A stretch of DNA of 48,852 bases, taken from SAR86 cluster bacterium. GTDB taxonomy: Bacteria; Pseudomonadota; Gammaproteobacteria; Magnimaribacterales; Magnimaribacteraceae. Each line of letters begins with the position of its first letter. Positions within the stretch are counted from its first letter, which is position 1. The notes below the pieces were generated by a model. The model ran no database searches. It was given only the letters and a program-made list of their open reading frames with translations, and had not been told where the DNA came from. A program made the translations under genes and the position numbers. Below are positions 40,215-48,852 of the stretch, piece by piece. The stretch is from contig JAKUUL010000002.1 in assembly GCA_022447025.1 (NCBI GenBank), forward strand, positions 1-48,852, given 5' to 3'.

Positions 40215-40631
40215 ATGAAAAAAACTGTTCTTTTTATTGCATTGGCACTTGCTTTTGCAACATTGGGCTTAGGGGCTTCAGAAGCAAAAAAAGCCATTGA
40301 AAAAAGAATAGCACCAGTAGGTCAAGTTTGTGTAGAGGGCCAAGATTGTGCACAAGAAGTTAATGTTGTTTCTTCCTCTCTGGGCGGAATGAGAAGCGGT
40401 AAAGAGGTGTACGACGCTGCGTGTACAACTTGTCATGCAATTGCATTAGCAGGAGCACCTAGGTTTGGAGACAGGCTCAGTTGGGGTGAAAGAGCAAATG
40501 AAGATTTAGATAAATTAGTGGAAACAGTAACCAATGGTTTGGGGGGGATGCCGCCCATGGGTATGTGTATGGACTGTTCTCAAGAAGAGTTAAGTGACGC
40601 CGTGCAGTACATGCTAGATGCACTAGACTAA
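40215..40631 (+). CDS. Cytochrome c5 family protein
   Basis: Signal peptide, haem motif CTTCH, distal GGMPPMGMCMDCSQEELSDAVQYML. Confidence 0.88.
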   Translation: MKKTVLFIALALAFATLGLGASEAKKAIEKRIAPVGQVCVEGQDCAQEVNVVSSSLGGMRSGKEVYDAACTTCHAIALAGAPRFGDRLSWGERANEDLDKLVETVTNGLGGMPPMGMCMDCSQEELSDAVQYMLDALD

Positions 40632-41326
40632 AAGCTTTCTAAAGTTCCTTCTAACTCAGTCCATGAACTCACTTCTTTAAAGTCAGGTTTTTCATCAAGA
40701 GGCCAATCTATTCCCTTTTCATTAAACCAAATAGATTTCATTCCAAAATTATTACTCCCCTCAACATCATTTACGGGATGATCTCCGACATGACAGATTT
40801 CTTCAGCCCTGAAACCTGTTTGCTTTAACGCTTCTTCAAAGATTACTGGATCAGGCTTACCTGCATTTATATTGTTGGCAGATATATTGAAGTCAAAGTA
40901 GTGATCTATCCCAATTATTTTCATATCCGCATTTCCATTTGTTATCACCCCTAGAACATATCTTTGTTTTAAAGATTCAAGAACCTCTTCAACCCCTTCA
41001 TAGAGGGTTACATCATTTCTGCCAGCATAAAAAATATTAAAAGACTCCCTGGCCATGATTTCAGACTCTTCTTTTGTGTAACCCGACCTGATGGCGAGCT
41101 CTACTAGAGTTAATTCTCTAAGTTTAGACAGCTGATAGACCAAGCTACTTTCTTGAGAAATTAGACTATCCCTGATTTCTTTTACCTCGTCACTTTTTAG
41201 GAGATTCTCAACACCAGGATAATTTTCAATTAACCATTTATTGGTATCTTTTTCAGCTTTAAGAATTACAGGTAGTAAAGGCCATAAAGTGTCATCTAAA
41301 TCAAATGATATAGCCTTAATGCTCAT
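40628..41326 (-). CDS. HAD family hydrolase (YigB-like)
   Basis: ISFDLDDTLWPL, VITNGNADMK, HVGDHPVNDVEGSNNFGMKSIW; downstream of xerC. Confidence 0.88.
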   Translation of the reverse strand: MSIKAISFDLDDTLWPLLPVILKAEKDTNKWLIENYPGVENLLKSDEVKEIRDSLISQESSLVYQLSKLRELTLVELAIRSGYTKEESEIMARESFNIFYAGRNDVTLYEGVEEVLESLKQRYVLGVITNGNADMKIIGIDHYFDFNISANNINAGKPDPVIFEEALKQTGFRAEEICHVGDHPVNDVEGSNNFGMKSIWFNEKGIDWPLDEKPDFKEVSSWTELEGTLESF

Positions 41327-42216
41327 TTACTTTTTCTACTTTTGGCTCTGGGGTGAGCATCGTCATATACTTTTGATAAGTGCTGGAAGTCCAGCTTTGT
41401 ATATATTTGAGTAGTTCCTATATCAGAATGTCCCAACATTTCTTGTACAGCCCTCAGGTCTCCACTAGATTCTAATATGTGACTTGCAAAGGAGTGTCTT
41501 AGCATGTGAGGGTTAACCATTGGGAGGCCTCTTTTCTTGCTTAGCCGTTCAAGTCTAAGTTGCACAGAACGAGTGGAAATCCTTTTGCCGTTTTTATTTA
41601 AAAATAGAGCCTTATTGGCATCACTGGAAATATTTTCTCTAACAAGAAGCCAGTCCCTTAGGCTTTGTATGGCCTTTTCTCCAACAGGCAAGTCTCTCGT
41701 TTTATTTCCTTTACCAACCACGCGGCATGATCTCTCTTTGATAGAGATACTGTCCATATTAAGACCACAAAGCTCAGAAAGACGCAGGCCCGAAGAATAC
41801 AGAAGTTCTACCATGGCTTTGTCTCTAATCTCAATGTCTCCTTGTGGCTTAAAATCTAAAAGTCTTTTCACAAGATCTGTATCCAGGGCTTTGGGCAATA
41901 ATTGAGCAGACTTTGGGGAGCTGATATTTGCAGCTGGATTAGTTTCTACAACCTCTTCGTCTAATAAATAATTAAAGAAGCTGCGAATAGAAGACAGTGC
42001 TCTTTGTATACTTCTTGCGCTTAGACCTCTCCTCCTTTCTTGAGCCACAAATCCTCTAACTTGATGATCTTGAACTTCTTCCCATGAATCATTTTTTTCT
42101 TTTAAGAAAGTAAAGAAAGAATCCAGATCTCTTCTATAGCTACTGATTGTATGAGGAGAAAGGTGCCTAACTACCTCTAGATGAGACAGAAAGGAATCAA
42201 TGTGTCTATCTAACAT
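41323..42216 (-). CDS. xerC: Tyrosine recombinase XerC
   Basis: SGLRLSELCGL, NPHMLRHSFASHILESSGDLRAVQEMLGHSDIGTTQIYTKLDFQHL. Confidence 0.94.
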   Translation of the reverse strand: MLDRHIDSFLSHLEVVRHLSPHTISSYRRDLDSFFTFLKEKNDSWEEVQDHQVRGFVAQERRRGLSARSIQRALSSIRSFFNYLLDEEVVETNPAANISSPKSAQLLPKALDTDLVKRLLDFKPQGDIEIRDKAMVELLYSSGLRLSELCGLNMDSISIKERSCRVVGKGNKTRDLPVGEKAIQSLRDWLLVRENISSDANKALFLNKNGKRISTRSVQLRLERLSKKRGLPMVNPHMLRHSFASHILESSGDLRAVQEMLGHSDIGTTQIYTKLDFQHLSKVYDDAHPRAKSRKSK

Positions 42217-42891
42217 TTAAGAATTATGATTGTCTATTAACCCACTTACTACTTCAGCAACAAAATCTAAAAAAAGAGTGTCCTTATTTTCTGTATATTT
42301 ACCTTGTCGAGCACTGCCCAATGCAATCATTCCTTTTAAAGTGTTACTTGTTAAGGGTATAAGGGCAACTTCCTTAATGGCAGTTTCGTCATTAAAAATA
42401 AATTTAGTAATATCCTGTTTTACTTCACCATAAAATGATTCTCCTGGTTTCATCAGACCAGCTAACCTATCTGCAGATTCTGCAGGATTCTTTATTCTGC
42501 CTTTAGGGATATTTTTATTGGACTCCGTAAAAAACATTAATCTACTTTCGTCTGCCCCAAAGTCTTTCTTAAATCTTTTCTCTAATAGAGCGGTTATTTC
42601 TTCTATATTAGAAGCATCAATCAGATCGAGGATTAATTTTTTTGTGAGAATAAAAATATCATCATTATTTTTAGCATTTGCTAATAACTCCATCAATTTA
42701 TCTGTCGTAGAGTTGTAATCTGTTCTTAATAATTCAACTTGTCTTTGTATTAACGAAACAGCTGCTCCAGAATCATGGACTATTTCTATGGAATTTAATA
42801 CTTCTGGATTTTCTTTAAAAAAATTAGGGTTTAAGATTAAGTAATCAGCAACTTCCTTGGCTGAAGGATTGTGTCTCTTTTTGTCACTCAT
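42217..42891 (-). CDS. DUF484 family protein
   Basis: VADYLILNPNFFKENPEVL, GAAVSLIQRQVELLR; between dapF and xerC. Confidence 0.9.
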   Translation of the reverse strand: MSDKKRHNPSAKEVADYLILNPNFFKENPEVLNSIEIVHDSGAAVSLIQRQVELLRTDYNSTTDKLMELLANAKNNDDIFILTKKLILDLIDASNIEEITALLEKRFKKDFGADESRLMFFTESNKNIPKGRIKNPAESADRLAGLMKPGESFYGEVKQDITKFIFNDETAIKEVALIPLTSNTLKGMIALGSARQGKYTENKDTLFLDFVAEVVSGLIDNHNS

Positions 42892-43727
42892 ATAAGAATA
42901 CTAGTCTCTTCTAAGAAATCTGCGGGCCCTTTTGCAGTCAACACTTGGTTATCAGAATCATATTTTATAGATAAGCTGCCTGTCTTAAAATTAACTGTAG
43001 CCTCTTTTTGAAGGTAGCCAAGCTGAACTCCTATTACCACAGTGGCACAAGCGCCACTTCCGCATGCTAGAGTTTCACCTACGCCTCTTTCGAAAACCCT
43101 TATATTTACTTCGTTTGGAGAGATCATTTCAGCCAGGGTTAGATTTACACCATTAGGAAAAAATTTAGATTCTTGAATATTTTGCCCCCACTTATCAAGC
43201 GGCATAGTCTTAATTCCTGTAGTGAAGTAGATGGCATGAGGGTTTCCTAAATTTACAAACCCTATCTCTAAATTATCCCCCTCTAAGTCTAAAGAGTGGA
43301 GGCCCGAAGAATTTGATTTGGGTAATAACTCCTCACCCAAGTTAGGATCAGAGATTTCTTGTTCGACGGCATATATGTTTTTTTCAGGATTACTTATCTT
43401 CCATGTATTTTCTTCAATTCCAACCAACAATTCAGGTTTGTTAAGAAGCCCTGTATCAAATATATATTTACCAAAACATCTAGCTCCATTAATACAGTTT
43501 TCGGCCTTACTACCATCTCTGTTAAAAATAGTTGCGCTGAAGTCAAGATCAGGAAGGGATGGGGCCTCAATTGAGATTAATTGATCAAACTGAACCTGAT
43601 TATTTGCAACAATCTTTTTAACTGAATCTGAGTCTATGCAACCTGATTGTCTAATTAAATCTACTAAAAGTATTTCGTTTCCAAGGCCCGAAAATTTACT
43701 CGTTTTTAATTCAGCTTGATTAGACAT
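42888..43727 (-). CDS. dapF: Diaminopimelate epimerase
   Basis: FSGLGNEILLVD, NGARCFGKYI, GNPHAIYF, RGVGETLACGSGACATVV. Confidence 0.95.
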   Translation of the reverse strand: MSNQAELKTSKFSGLGNEILLVDLIRQSGCIDSDSVKKIVANNQVQFDQLISIEAPSLPDLDFSATIFNRDGSKAENCINGARCFGKYIFDTGLLNKPELLVGIEENTWKISNPEKNIYAVEQEISDPNLGEELLPKSNSSGLHSLDLEGDNLEIGFVNLGNPHAIYFTTGIKTMPLDKWGQNIQESKFFPNGVNLTLAEMISPNEVNIRVFERGVGETLACGSGACATVVIGVQLGYLQKEATVNFKTGSLSIKYDSDNQVLTAKGPADFLEETSILI

Positions 43728-44958
43728 CTCTCTCTTGTCTTAGTAAATCATCAAAAGTTTCCCTTCTTCTGATAACTTTTATTTCTTCATCTTCTATTAA
43801 AATTTCAGAAGACTTTAATCGGCTATTGTAATTTGAAGACATGGCATGACCATAAGCCCCTGCATCATGTATAGCCAAAATAGAATTTTCATCAAGACTT
43901 AACAATCTTTCTTCTCCAAAAGTATCACCACTTTCACAAACAGGACCCACCACTTTATAAAAAAGTTCTTTTTTATCTTTGGTTTCCACCACAGAAATGT
44001 CATGCCAAGCTTGATAAAGAGATGGTCTAAGAAAATCATTCATTCCAGAATCTATTACAGCAAAATTCAGATCAGGGGTTTTCTTTAAGTATTCTACTTT
44101 AGAAAGAAGAACCCCTGCATTGCCTGAAATAGATCTTCCTGGTTCAAGAATAAGATTAAGGTTAAGCGGTTCAAGAACAGAAATTATTTCTGTTAACACC
44201 TCATCTATTTTTAGTTCTTTTTCTTCTTGATAGCTTATTCCAAATCCTCCACCCAAATCCAAATATCTCAAGTTATGCCCTTGCTTAGTTAAATGGGTTG
44301 AAATTTCAATCAGTAAATTTAAGTTTTCTAGTATTAATTCTTTATCAAAGATTTGAGATCCAACATGAGAAGCTATGCCTTTAAGATTAACTGATCCAGA
44401 TTCAGAAGCCTTTCTGGCCATAGAATCCACCTTTTCTTTTAAAACACCAAACTTAGAGGTTTTGAGGCCTGTCTGAATATAAGGATGAGATTCAGAAGAA
44501 AGATCAGGATTTATTCTAATAGTGCATTCAGCTTGTTTTTTTAAATCCTTGGAGATATTTATAATTCTTTCTAATTCTTCTTCTGATTCAATATTAATCG
44601 AAAATATACCTGCACTTATGGCAAGTCTTATCTCTTCTTTAGTTTTACCAACACCAGAAAAAACAATATCTTCAGGTTTTGCACCAGCTTCCAAGCACCT
44701 TCTAAGCTCGTTGCCCGAAACAACATCGAAACCACTACCGAGCTCTGAAAGTAATGACAGAATGTGAATATTGGAGTTAGATTTAACAGAGTAACAAACT
44801 TTGTCCTCTTTCCTTACAGAAGAAACATAGTTATTTAGGTTTTCTTTTAATTTGTTAGCAGAATAGACGTAAACAGGAGTACCAAATTTTTTTGCTATAT
44901 CCTTAAGAGATACATCATCTATAAAGAGCTGTCCTTCTTTTCGATTAAAGCCTTTCAT
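43720..44958 (-). CDS. lysA: Diaminopimelate decarboxylase
   Basis: TPVYVYSANKLKENL, CYSVKSNSNIHILSLLSELGSGFDVVSGNEL, GPVCESGDTFG; ATG at 44958 preferred over the TTG at 44973. Confidence 0.95.
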   Translation of the reverse strand: MKGFNRKEGQLFIDDVSLKDIAKKFGTPVYVYSANKLKENLNNYVSSVRKEDKVCYSVKSNSNIHILSLLSELGSGFDVVSGNELRRCLEAGAKPEDIVFSGVGKTKEEIRLAISAGIFSINIESEEELERIINISKDLKKQAECTIRINPDLSSESHPYIQTGLKTSKFGVLKEKVDSMARKASESGSVNLKGIASHVGSQIFDKELILENLNLLIEISTHLTKQGHNLRYLDLGGGFGISYQEEKELKIDEVLTEIISVLEPLNLNLILEPGRSISGNAGVLLSKVEYLKKTPDLNFAVIDSGMNDFLRPSLYQAWHDISVVETKDKKELFYKVVGPVCESGDTFGEERLLSLDENSILAIHDAGAYGHAMSSNYNSRLKSSEILIEDEEIKVIRRRETFDDLLRQERDV

Positions 44959-45085
44959 AGACAGTACCTTCAAAGTAGCTACTTTCTTGAGGCAAATTTA
45001 AAGGCCCTCTGTGGCCGCATGCGTTTATGAAAAGCAAAGATACCAGTGAGATAGTAACTAAGAGAGTGGTTAAATAGGGTTTCAA
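44945..45085 (-). CDS. lptM: LPS-assembly-associated small lipoprotein LptM (YifL/LppL family), absent from the ORF track
   Basis: TTG start with AAGGAG Shine-Dalgarno; reads MKPYLTTLLVTISLVSLLFINACGHRGPLNLPQESSYFEGTVYERL*, with lipobox-like FINAC and the family-typical C-G-x-x-GPL-x-LP; located argH-lptM-lysA. Confidence 0.88.
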   Translation of the reverse strand: MKPYLTTLLVTISLVSLLFINACGHRGPLNLPQESSYFEGTVYERL

Positions 45086-45087
45086 TT

Positions 45088-46494
45088 TTATCTCCTTGAG
45101 CTTAACTCTCGCTTGGCTTTATTTATCTGTCTCAGGACTTGTTTGGGAGACGTTCCGCCAATTGAATCCTTGTTTCTTATGGCTTCTTCTGGCTTGATTA
45201 AGTTCATTGCATCTTTTTCTATAAGCTTTGAATATTTCTTAAGTTCTTTTAGATTAAGTTCAAATATTTGTTTTTTTTGTTTGTCAGCATGAGCCACTAT
45301 TTTTCCAACTAATTCATGCGCCTTTCTAAAAGCTAAGCCCTTTAAGACCAGATAGTCTGCTAACTCAGTAGCTGTAATATGACCTAATTCACAATCCTGT
45401 TTCATCTTCTTAGTATTTACAGACATTCCCTTAATCATTAAAGCCAATAACTCTAGGCTTGAATTAGAGTAATCTAAACTATCAAAGATAAATCTTTTAT
45501 CCTCCTGCATGTCCCTGTTATAAGCCAGAGGTAAGCCTTTCATTAGAACGAGTAAACCCATTAAGTTAGACATAGTCCTAGCCGAGCCTCCTCTCATTAA
45601 TTCAGAGACATCAGGATTCTTTTTTTGCGGCATAATTGAAGAACCAGTACAGAATTCTTCTGGTAAATCAATGTAATTGAATTGAGATGAGGACCAAATT
45701 ATGAGTTCTTCATTAATCCTAGATAAGTGCACACCTAAAATACTTATGGTGGATAAAAGTTCAAGAGAGAAATCTCTATCACTGACTGCATCAATAGAAT
45801 TATTTGAAATACGATCAAAACTTAATCTTTTTGCTAAAAGCTTCCTGTCTAATTTGTATCTATTTCCTGATAGAGCTCCAGAGCCTAAAGGCATGCTGCT
45901 TGCTCTCTTTTTAGTATCTTGAAGCCTAGAAAAATCCCGATTTAGCATTTCATACCAAGCCATAAGATGATGACCAAAAGTAACAGGCTGGGCTAATTGT
46001 AAGTGAGTAAATCCGGGCATTAGATCACTATGGTGTTTTTTTGCTTTAGCTACTATGGAGCCCTGTACTTTAGAAATTAGATTAGATATTTCATCTATAG
46101 ACTTAAGCACAACGAGCCTAAGGTCAGTAGACACTTGGTCGTTTCTGGATCTACCTGTATGAAGTTTTTTAGCTGCATTTCCTGCTTTTCTTTGTAAAGC
46201 AGATTCTATATTCATGTGAACATCTTCCAATTGTTCCTTCCATTCAAATTTTCCAGATTCAATCTCCTTTTGAATAGTTTTTAGTCCTTTTAAGATTTTT
46301 GAGTAATCATTAGCTGTTATAACCCTGGCTTCCTTAAGCGCTTGTGCATATTTCATTGAACCAACAATATCCTCTTGATACATCCTCTTATCTTGGTCTA
46401 GAGAAGATGTATAACTAACAGCCAGTTTATTCACTGAATCTTCAAACCTACCTCCCCAAGAAGGGTTAGTTGCTTTTGACTTTTTAATCACCAT
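45088..46494 (-). CDS. argH: Argininosuccinate lyase
   Basis: WGGRFEDSVNKL, HTGRSRNDQVSTDLRL, TGSSIMPQKKNPDVSELMRG. Confidence 0.97.
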   Translation of the reverse strand: MVIKKSKATNPSWGGRFEDSVNKLAVSYTSSLDQDKRMYQEDIVGSMKYAQALKEARVITANDYSKILKGLKTIQKEIESGKFEWKEQLEDVHMNIESALQRKAGNAAKKLHTGRSRNDQVSTDLRLVVLKSIDEISNLISKVQGSIVAKAKKHHSDLMPGFTHLQLAQPVTFGHHLMAWYEMLNRDFSRLQDTKKRASSMPLGSGALSGNRYKLDRKLLAKRLSFDRISNNSIDAVSDRDFSLELLSTISILGVHLSRINEELIIWSSSQFNYIDLPEEFCTGSSIMPQKKNPDVSELMRGGSARTMSNLMGLLVLMKGLPLAYNRDMQEDKRFIFDSLDYSNSSLELLALMIKGMSVNTKKMKQDCELGHITATELADYLVLKGLAFRKAHELVGKIVAHADKQKKQIFELNLKELKKYSKLIEKDAMNLIKPEEAIRNKDSIGGTSPKQVLRQINKAKRELSSRR

Positions 46495-47312
46495 TAGTTG
46501 ATTTCCAGATTTTTAACTATTGAACTTGTGGGTTCTTCTCTGTTTACAGTATAAAAATGTATGCCAGGAGCTCCAAAATGGAGTAATTTTTCACAAAGTT
46601 TCGTTATAACCTCTACACCATACCCCAGTAAATCTTCATTGTTAGAAAATTTCTCCATCCCCTCTCTAAGCCAAAGAGGAATTTGAGCTTGGCAAATTTT
46701 AGCCATCCTGATTAATGCTTCAGAATCGTGAATAGGCATTATTCCAGGAACAACTGGAATTGAGATCTGTTCTTTTTCACATTTGTCCATGAACTTAAAA
46801 TATGAATCTTCTTCAAAAAAGAATTGAGTTATCGCACCATCAGCACCAGCACTTACCTTATTAAGAAAATTTTCAAAATCTGCATTTTCTGATTCTGCAT
46901 CAGGATGAACCTCTGGATAAGCTGATATTTCTATCGAAAAGTTTTCTTCTTCTTTTTTAATAAACTTAATTAAATCTAGAGCATAAGGAAAATCACCCAA
47001 TCCCCCAATGCCTGAAGGAAGGTCTCCCCTTAGAGTCACTATCTTTGTTAATCCTTGTTCTTTATAGTCATTTAGGATTTCTTTAATTGAAGCTTTAGAA
47101 GCCCCAATACCTGATAAATGAGGGTAAGCTTTTTGCCCTAAGCTCATGATAGAAGTACATGTCTCAAGAGTTCCTTTTCTAGTTGACCCTCCTGCTCCAT
47201 ATGTAACAGAAAAGTATTCTGGTGAAAAATTACTTAACTTTCTTATTAAATCTACAATGCTTTCTTTTCCTTTCTCAGTTTTAGGAGGAAAAAATTCAAA
47301 ACTCGTATTCAT
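46494..47312 (-). CDS. metF: 5,10-methylenetetrahydrofolate reductase
   Basis: SFEFFPPKTEKG, FSVTYGAGGSTRKGT, ITQFFFEEDSYFKFMDKC. Confidence 0.95.
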   Translation of the reverse strand: MNTSFEFFPPKTEKGKESIVDLIRKLSNFSPEYFSVTYGAGGSTRKGTLETCTSIMSLGQKAYPHLSGIGASKASIKEILNDYKEQGLTKIVTLRGDLPSGIGGLGDFPYALDLIKFIKKEEENFSIEISAYPEVHPDAESENADFENFLNKVSAGADGAITQFFFEEDSYFKFMDKCEKEQISIPVVPGIMPIHDSEALIRMAKICQAQIPLWLREGMEKFSNNEDLLGYGVEVITKLCEKLLHFGAPGIHFYTVNREEPTSSIVKNLEIN

Positions 47313-47338
47313 GAAGCCTTCCCATAACCAAAATCAGA

Positions 47339-48742
47339 TTAGTACTTGTAGATATCGGATTTAAAAGGTCCTTCTTTGGGGACATTGATATATTCAGCTT
47401 GGTCTTTTGATAATTTTGTAATGGTCCCACCGAATCCTTCTACCATATAGCTTGCAACTTCTTCATCTAGTTTTTTAGGCAGAACCTCAACTTTTATAAG
47501 CTCTTGTTTGGCTTCGCTATCATTTAAGGAAGCAAATTTCTTTTCATACAAATACATTTGAGCCAAGACTTGATTTGCAAAGGATCCATCCATAATACGA
47601 GAAGGGTGTCCTGTTGCGTTTCCTAAATTAACTAACCTTCCTTCAGAAAGCAGCAGTAGATAGTCATCGCTTTCTAGATTAGGTGCTTTACCAGCTTTTG
47701 TGTCTCTAAAGATTTTATGAACTTGGGGTTTAACCTCTTCCCAGGCCCACTCATCTCGCATGAATTGGGTATCTATTTCAGTATCAAAATGACCAATGTT
47801 GCAAACCACAGCTCCTTTCTTTAGAGCACCCAACATATATTTATCGCAAACTTTGTAGTTACCTGTAGTGGTGACTAGTAGGTCTGTATCTTCAAGTAGT
47901 GCTGTATTAATTGCATCAGGGTTGTCTTTATTTTCTCCTTCTTTATAGGGAGAAACTAATTCATATCCATCCATACAAGCCTGCATGCCACAAATAGGAT
48001 CAATTTCACTAACTCTAACTATCATCCCTTCTTGTTTTAAACTTTGTGCTGATCCCTTACCAACATCACCATAGCCAATCACTAAAGCTTTTCTTCCCGC
48101 TAAAAACATGTCAGTTCCTCTTTTGATTCCATCATTCAGACTGTGACGTGTCCCATATTTATTATCATTCTTCGATTTGGTTACAGAATCATTAACATTT
48201 ATTGCTGGTACTTTTAATTTGTTCTCTTTTATCATTTCATGAAGTCTAACTACACCGGTTGTGGTTTCTTCAGTTATGCCATGTACTCTATCTAAGATCT
48301 CAGGATATTTATCATGTGCCATAGCCGTTAAATCACCCCCATCATCTAAGATCATGTTCGCATCCCAAGGCTCTCCATCTTTAAGGATTGTTTGTTCAAT
48401 ACACCAATCAAATTCTTCTTCTGTTTGACCTTTCCAGGCAAATACAGGAACTCCTGACATAGCGATAGCTGCAGCTGCGTGGTCCTGAGTTGAGAAAATA
48501 TTACAGCCTGACCATCTAACTTCCGCACCCAAACTCGTTAATGTTTCTATCAAAACAGCAGTTTGTATAGTCATGTGTATGCAGCCTAATATTCTGGCTC
48601 CTTCAAGGGGTTTTTCAGCAGCATATGTTTCTCTTAGCTTCATTAGAGCTGGCATTTCAGATTGAGCAATTACAATTTCTTTTCTTCCCCAATCAGCAAG
48701 GGAAATATCTGCTACTTTAAAATCTTGTTTCTCATTAACCAT
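47339..48742 (-). CDS. ahcY: Adenosylhomocysteinase
   Basis: [47 protein letters not shown]-terminal [10 protein letters not shown]. Confidence 0.97.
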   Translation of the reverse strand: MVNEKQDFKVADISLADWGRKEIVIAQSEMPALMKLRETYAAEKPLEGARILGCIHMTIQTAVLIETLTSLGAEVRWSGCNIFSTQDHAAAAIAMSGVPVFAWKGQTEEEFDWCIEQTILKDGEPWDANMILDDGGDLTAMAHDKYPEILDRVHGITEETTTGVVRLHEMIKENKLKVPAINVNDSVTKSKNDNKYGTRHSLNDGIKRGTDMFLAGRKALVIGYGDVGKGSAQSLKQEGMIVRVSEIDPICGMQACMDGYELVSPYKEGENKDNPDAINTALLEDTDLLVTTTGNYKVCDKYMLGALKKGAVVCNIGHFDTEIDTQFMRDEWAWEEVKPQVHKIFRDTKAGKAPNLESDDYLLLLSEGRLVNLGNATGHPSRIMDGSFANQVLAQMYLYEKKFASLNDSEAKQELIKVEVLPKKLDEEVASYMVEGFGGTITKLSKDQAEYINVPKEGPFKSDIYKY

Positions 48743-48757
48743 TTTCTTTCCTTAAAA

Positions 48758-48852
48758 TTAAGAAGCCTTTAATGCTTCAGCTTTATCAGTTTTTTCCCAA
48801 GAGAAGGCAGCTTCTTCTCTGCCAAAATGACCATACGCTGCTGTTGATTGGT
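48758..48852 (-). CDS. metK: S-adenosylmethionine synthetase, C-terminal fragment cut by window edge
   Basis: Minus-strand frame reads [30 protein letters not shown], matching the MetK C-terminus. Confidence 0.9.
   Translation of the reverse strand, partial: QSTAAYGHFGREEAAFSWEKTDKAEALKAS

Noticed and set aside
41537-41905. 122-aa plus-strand ORF opposite xerC
   Set aside because: Shadow ORF; XerC catalytic motifs are on the minus strand.
41323-42216. Tyrosine recombinase as evidence of a mobile element or integron
   Set aside because: Sequence motifs and the dapF-DUF484-xerC-HAD context identify the housekeeping XerC; no att-like repeats or cargo seen.

Overview
This 48.9 kb window is gene-dense, AT-rich chromosomal DNA. 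It looks like a streamlined marine-type gammaproteobacterium, possibly SAR86-like, but the lineage is inferred only from gene content and composition. Its backbone is a patchwork of blocks that sit near oriC in Pseudomonas-type genomes: gyrB-plsC-gmhB-glyS-lpxL-trkH-trkA-fmt-def, purE-tsaC-aroE, a complete caa3-type cytochrome oxidase operon (coxB-coxA-ctaG-coxC-DUF2909-SURF1-thioredoxin-like-ctaA-ctaB-SCO-DUF2237), dsbB-polA-engB with cyt c4-dsbA, and an overlapping metK-ahcY-metF-argH-lptM-lysA-dapF-DUF484-xerC-HAD operon. Accessory content is limited to a high-GC NTF2/SnoaL-like gene, a Sel1 plus Trp-rich uncharacterised protein pair, and a catabolic-looking cluster (CitE-like lyase, MaoC hydratase, carotenoid oxygenase, acyl-CoA synthetase, nitroreductase, DUF1330, D-aminoacylase). 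There is one tRNA, tRNA-Arg(CCG). I found no CRISPR array, transposase, phage or recognisable defence system. The most useful observations are: (i) an unlisted lptM lipoprotein gene with a TTG start, (ii) an alpha2-type GlyRS in the slot of the usual glyQ/glyS pair, with a 16-bp palindrome at its predicted transcription start, (iii) two cysteine-motif proteins of unknown function inside the oxidase assembly operon, (iv) a high-GC gene bracketed by imperfect repeats, and (v) a possible CoA-ester/carotenoid-cleavage catabolic cluster.
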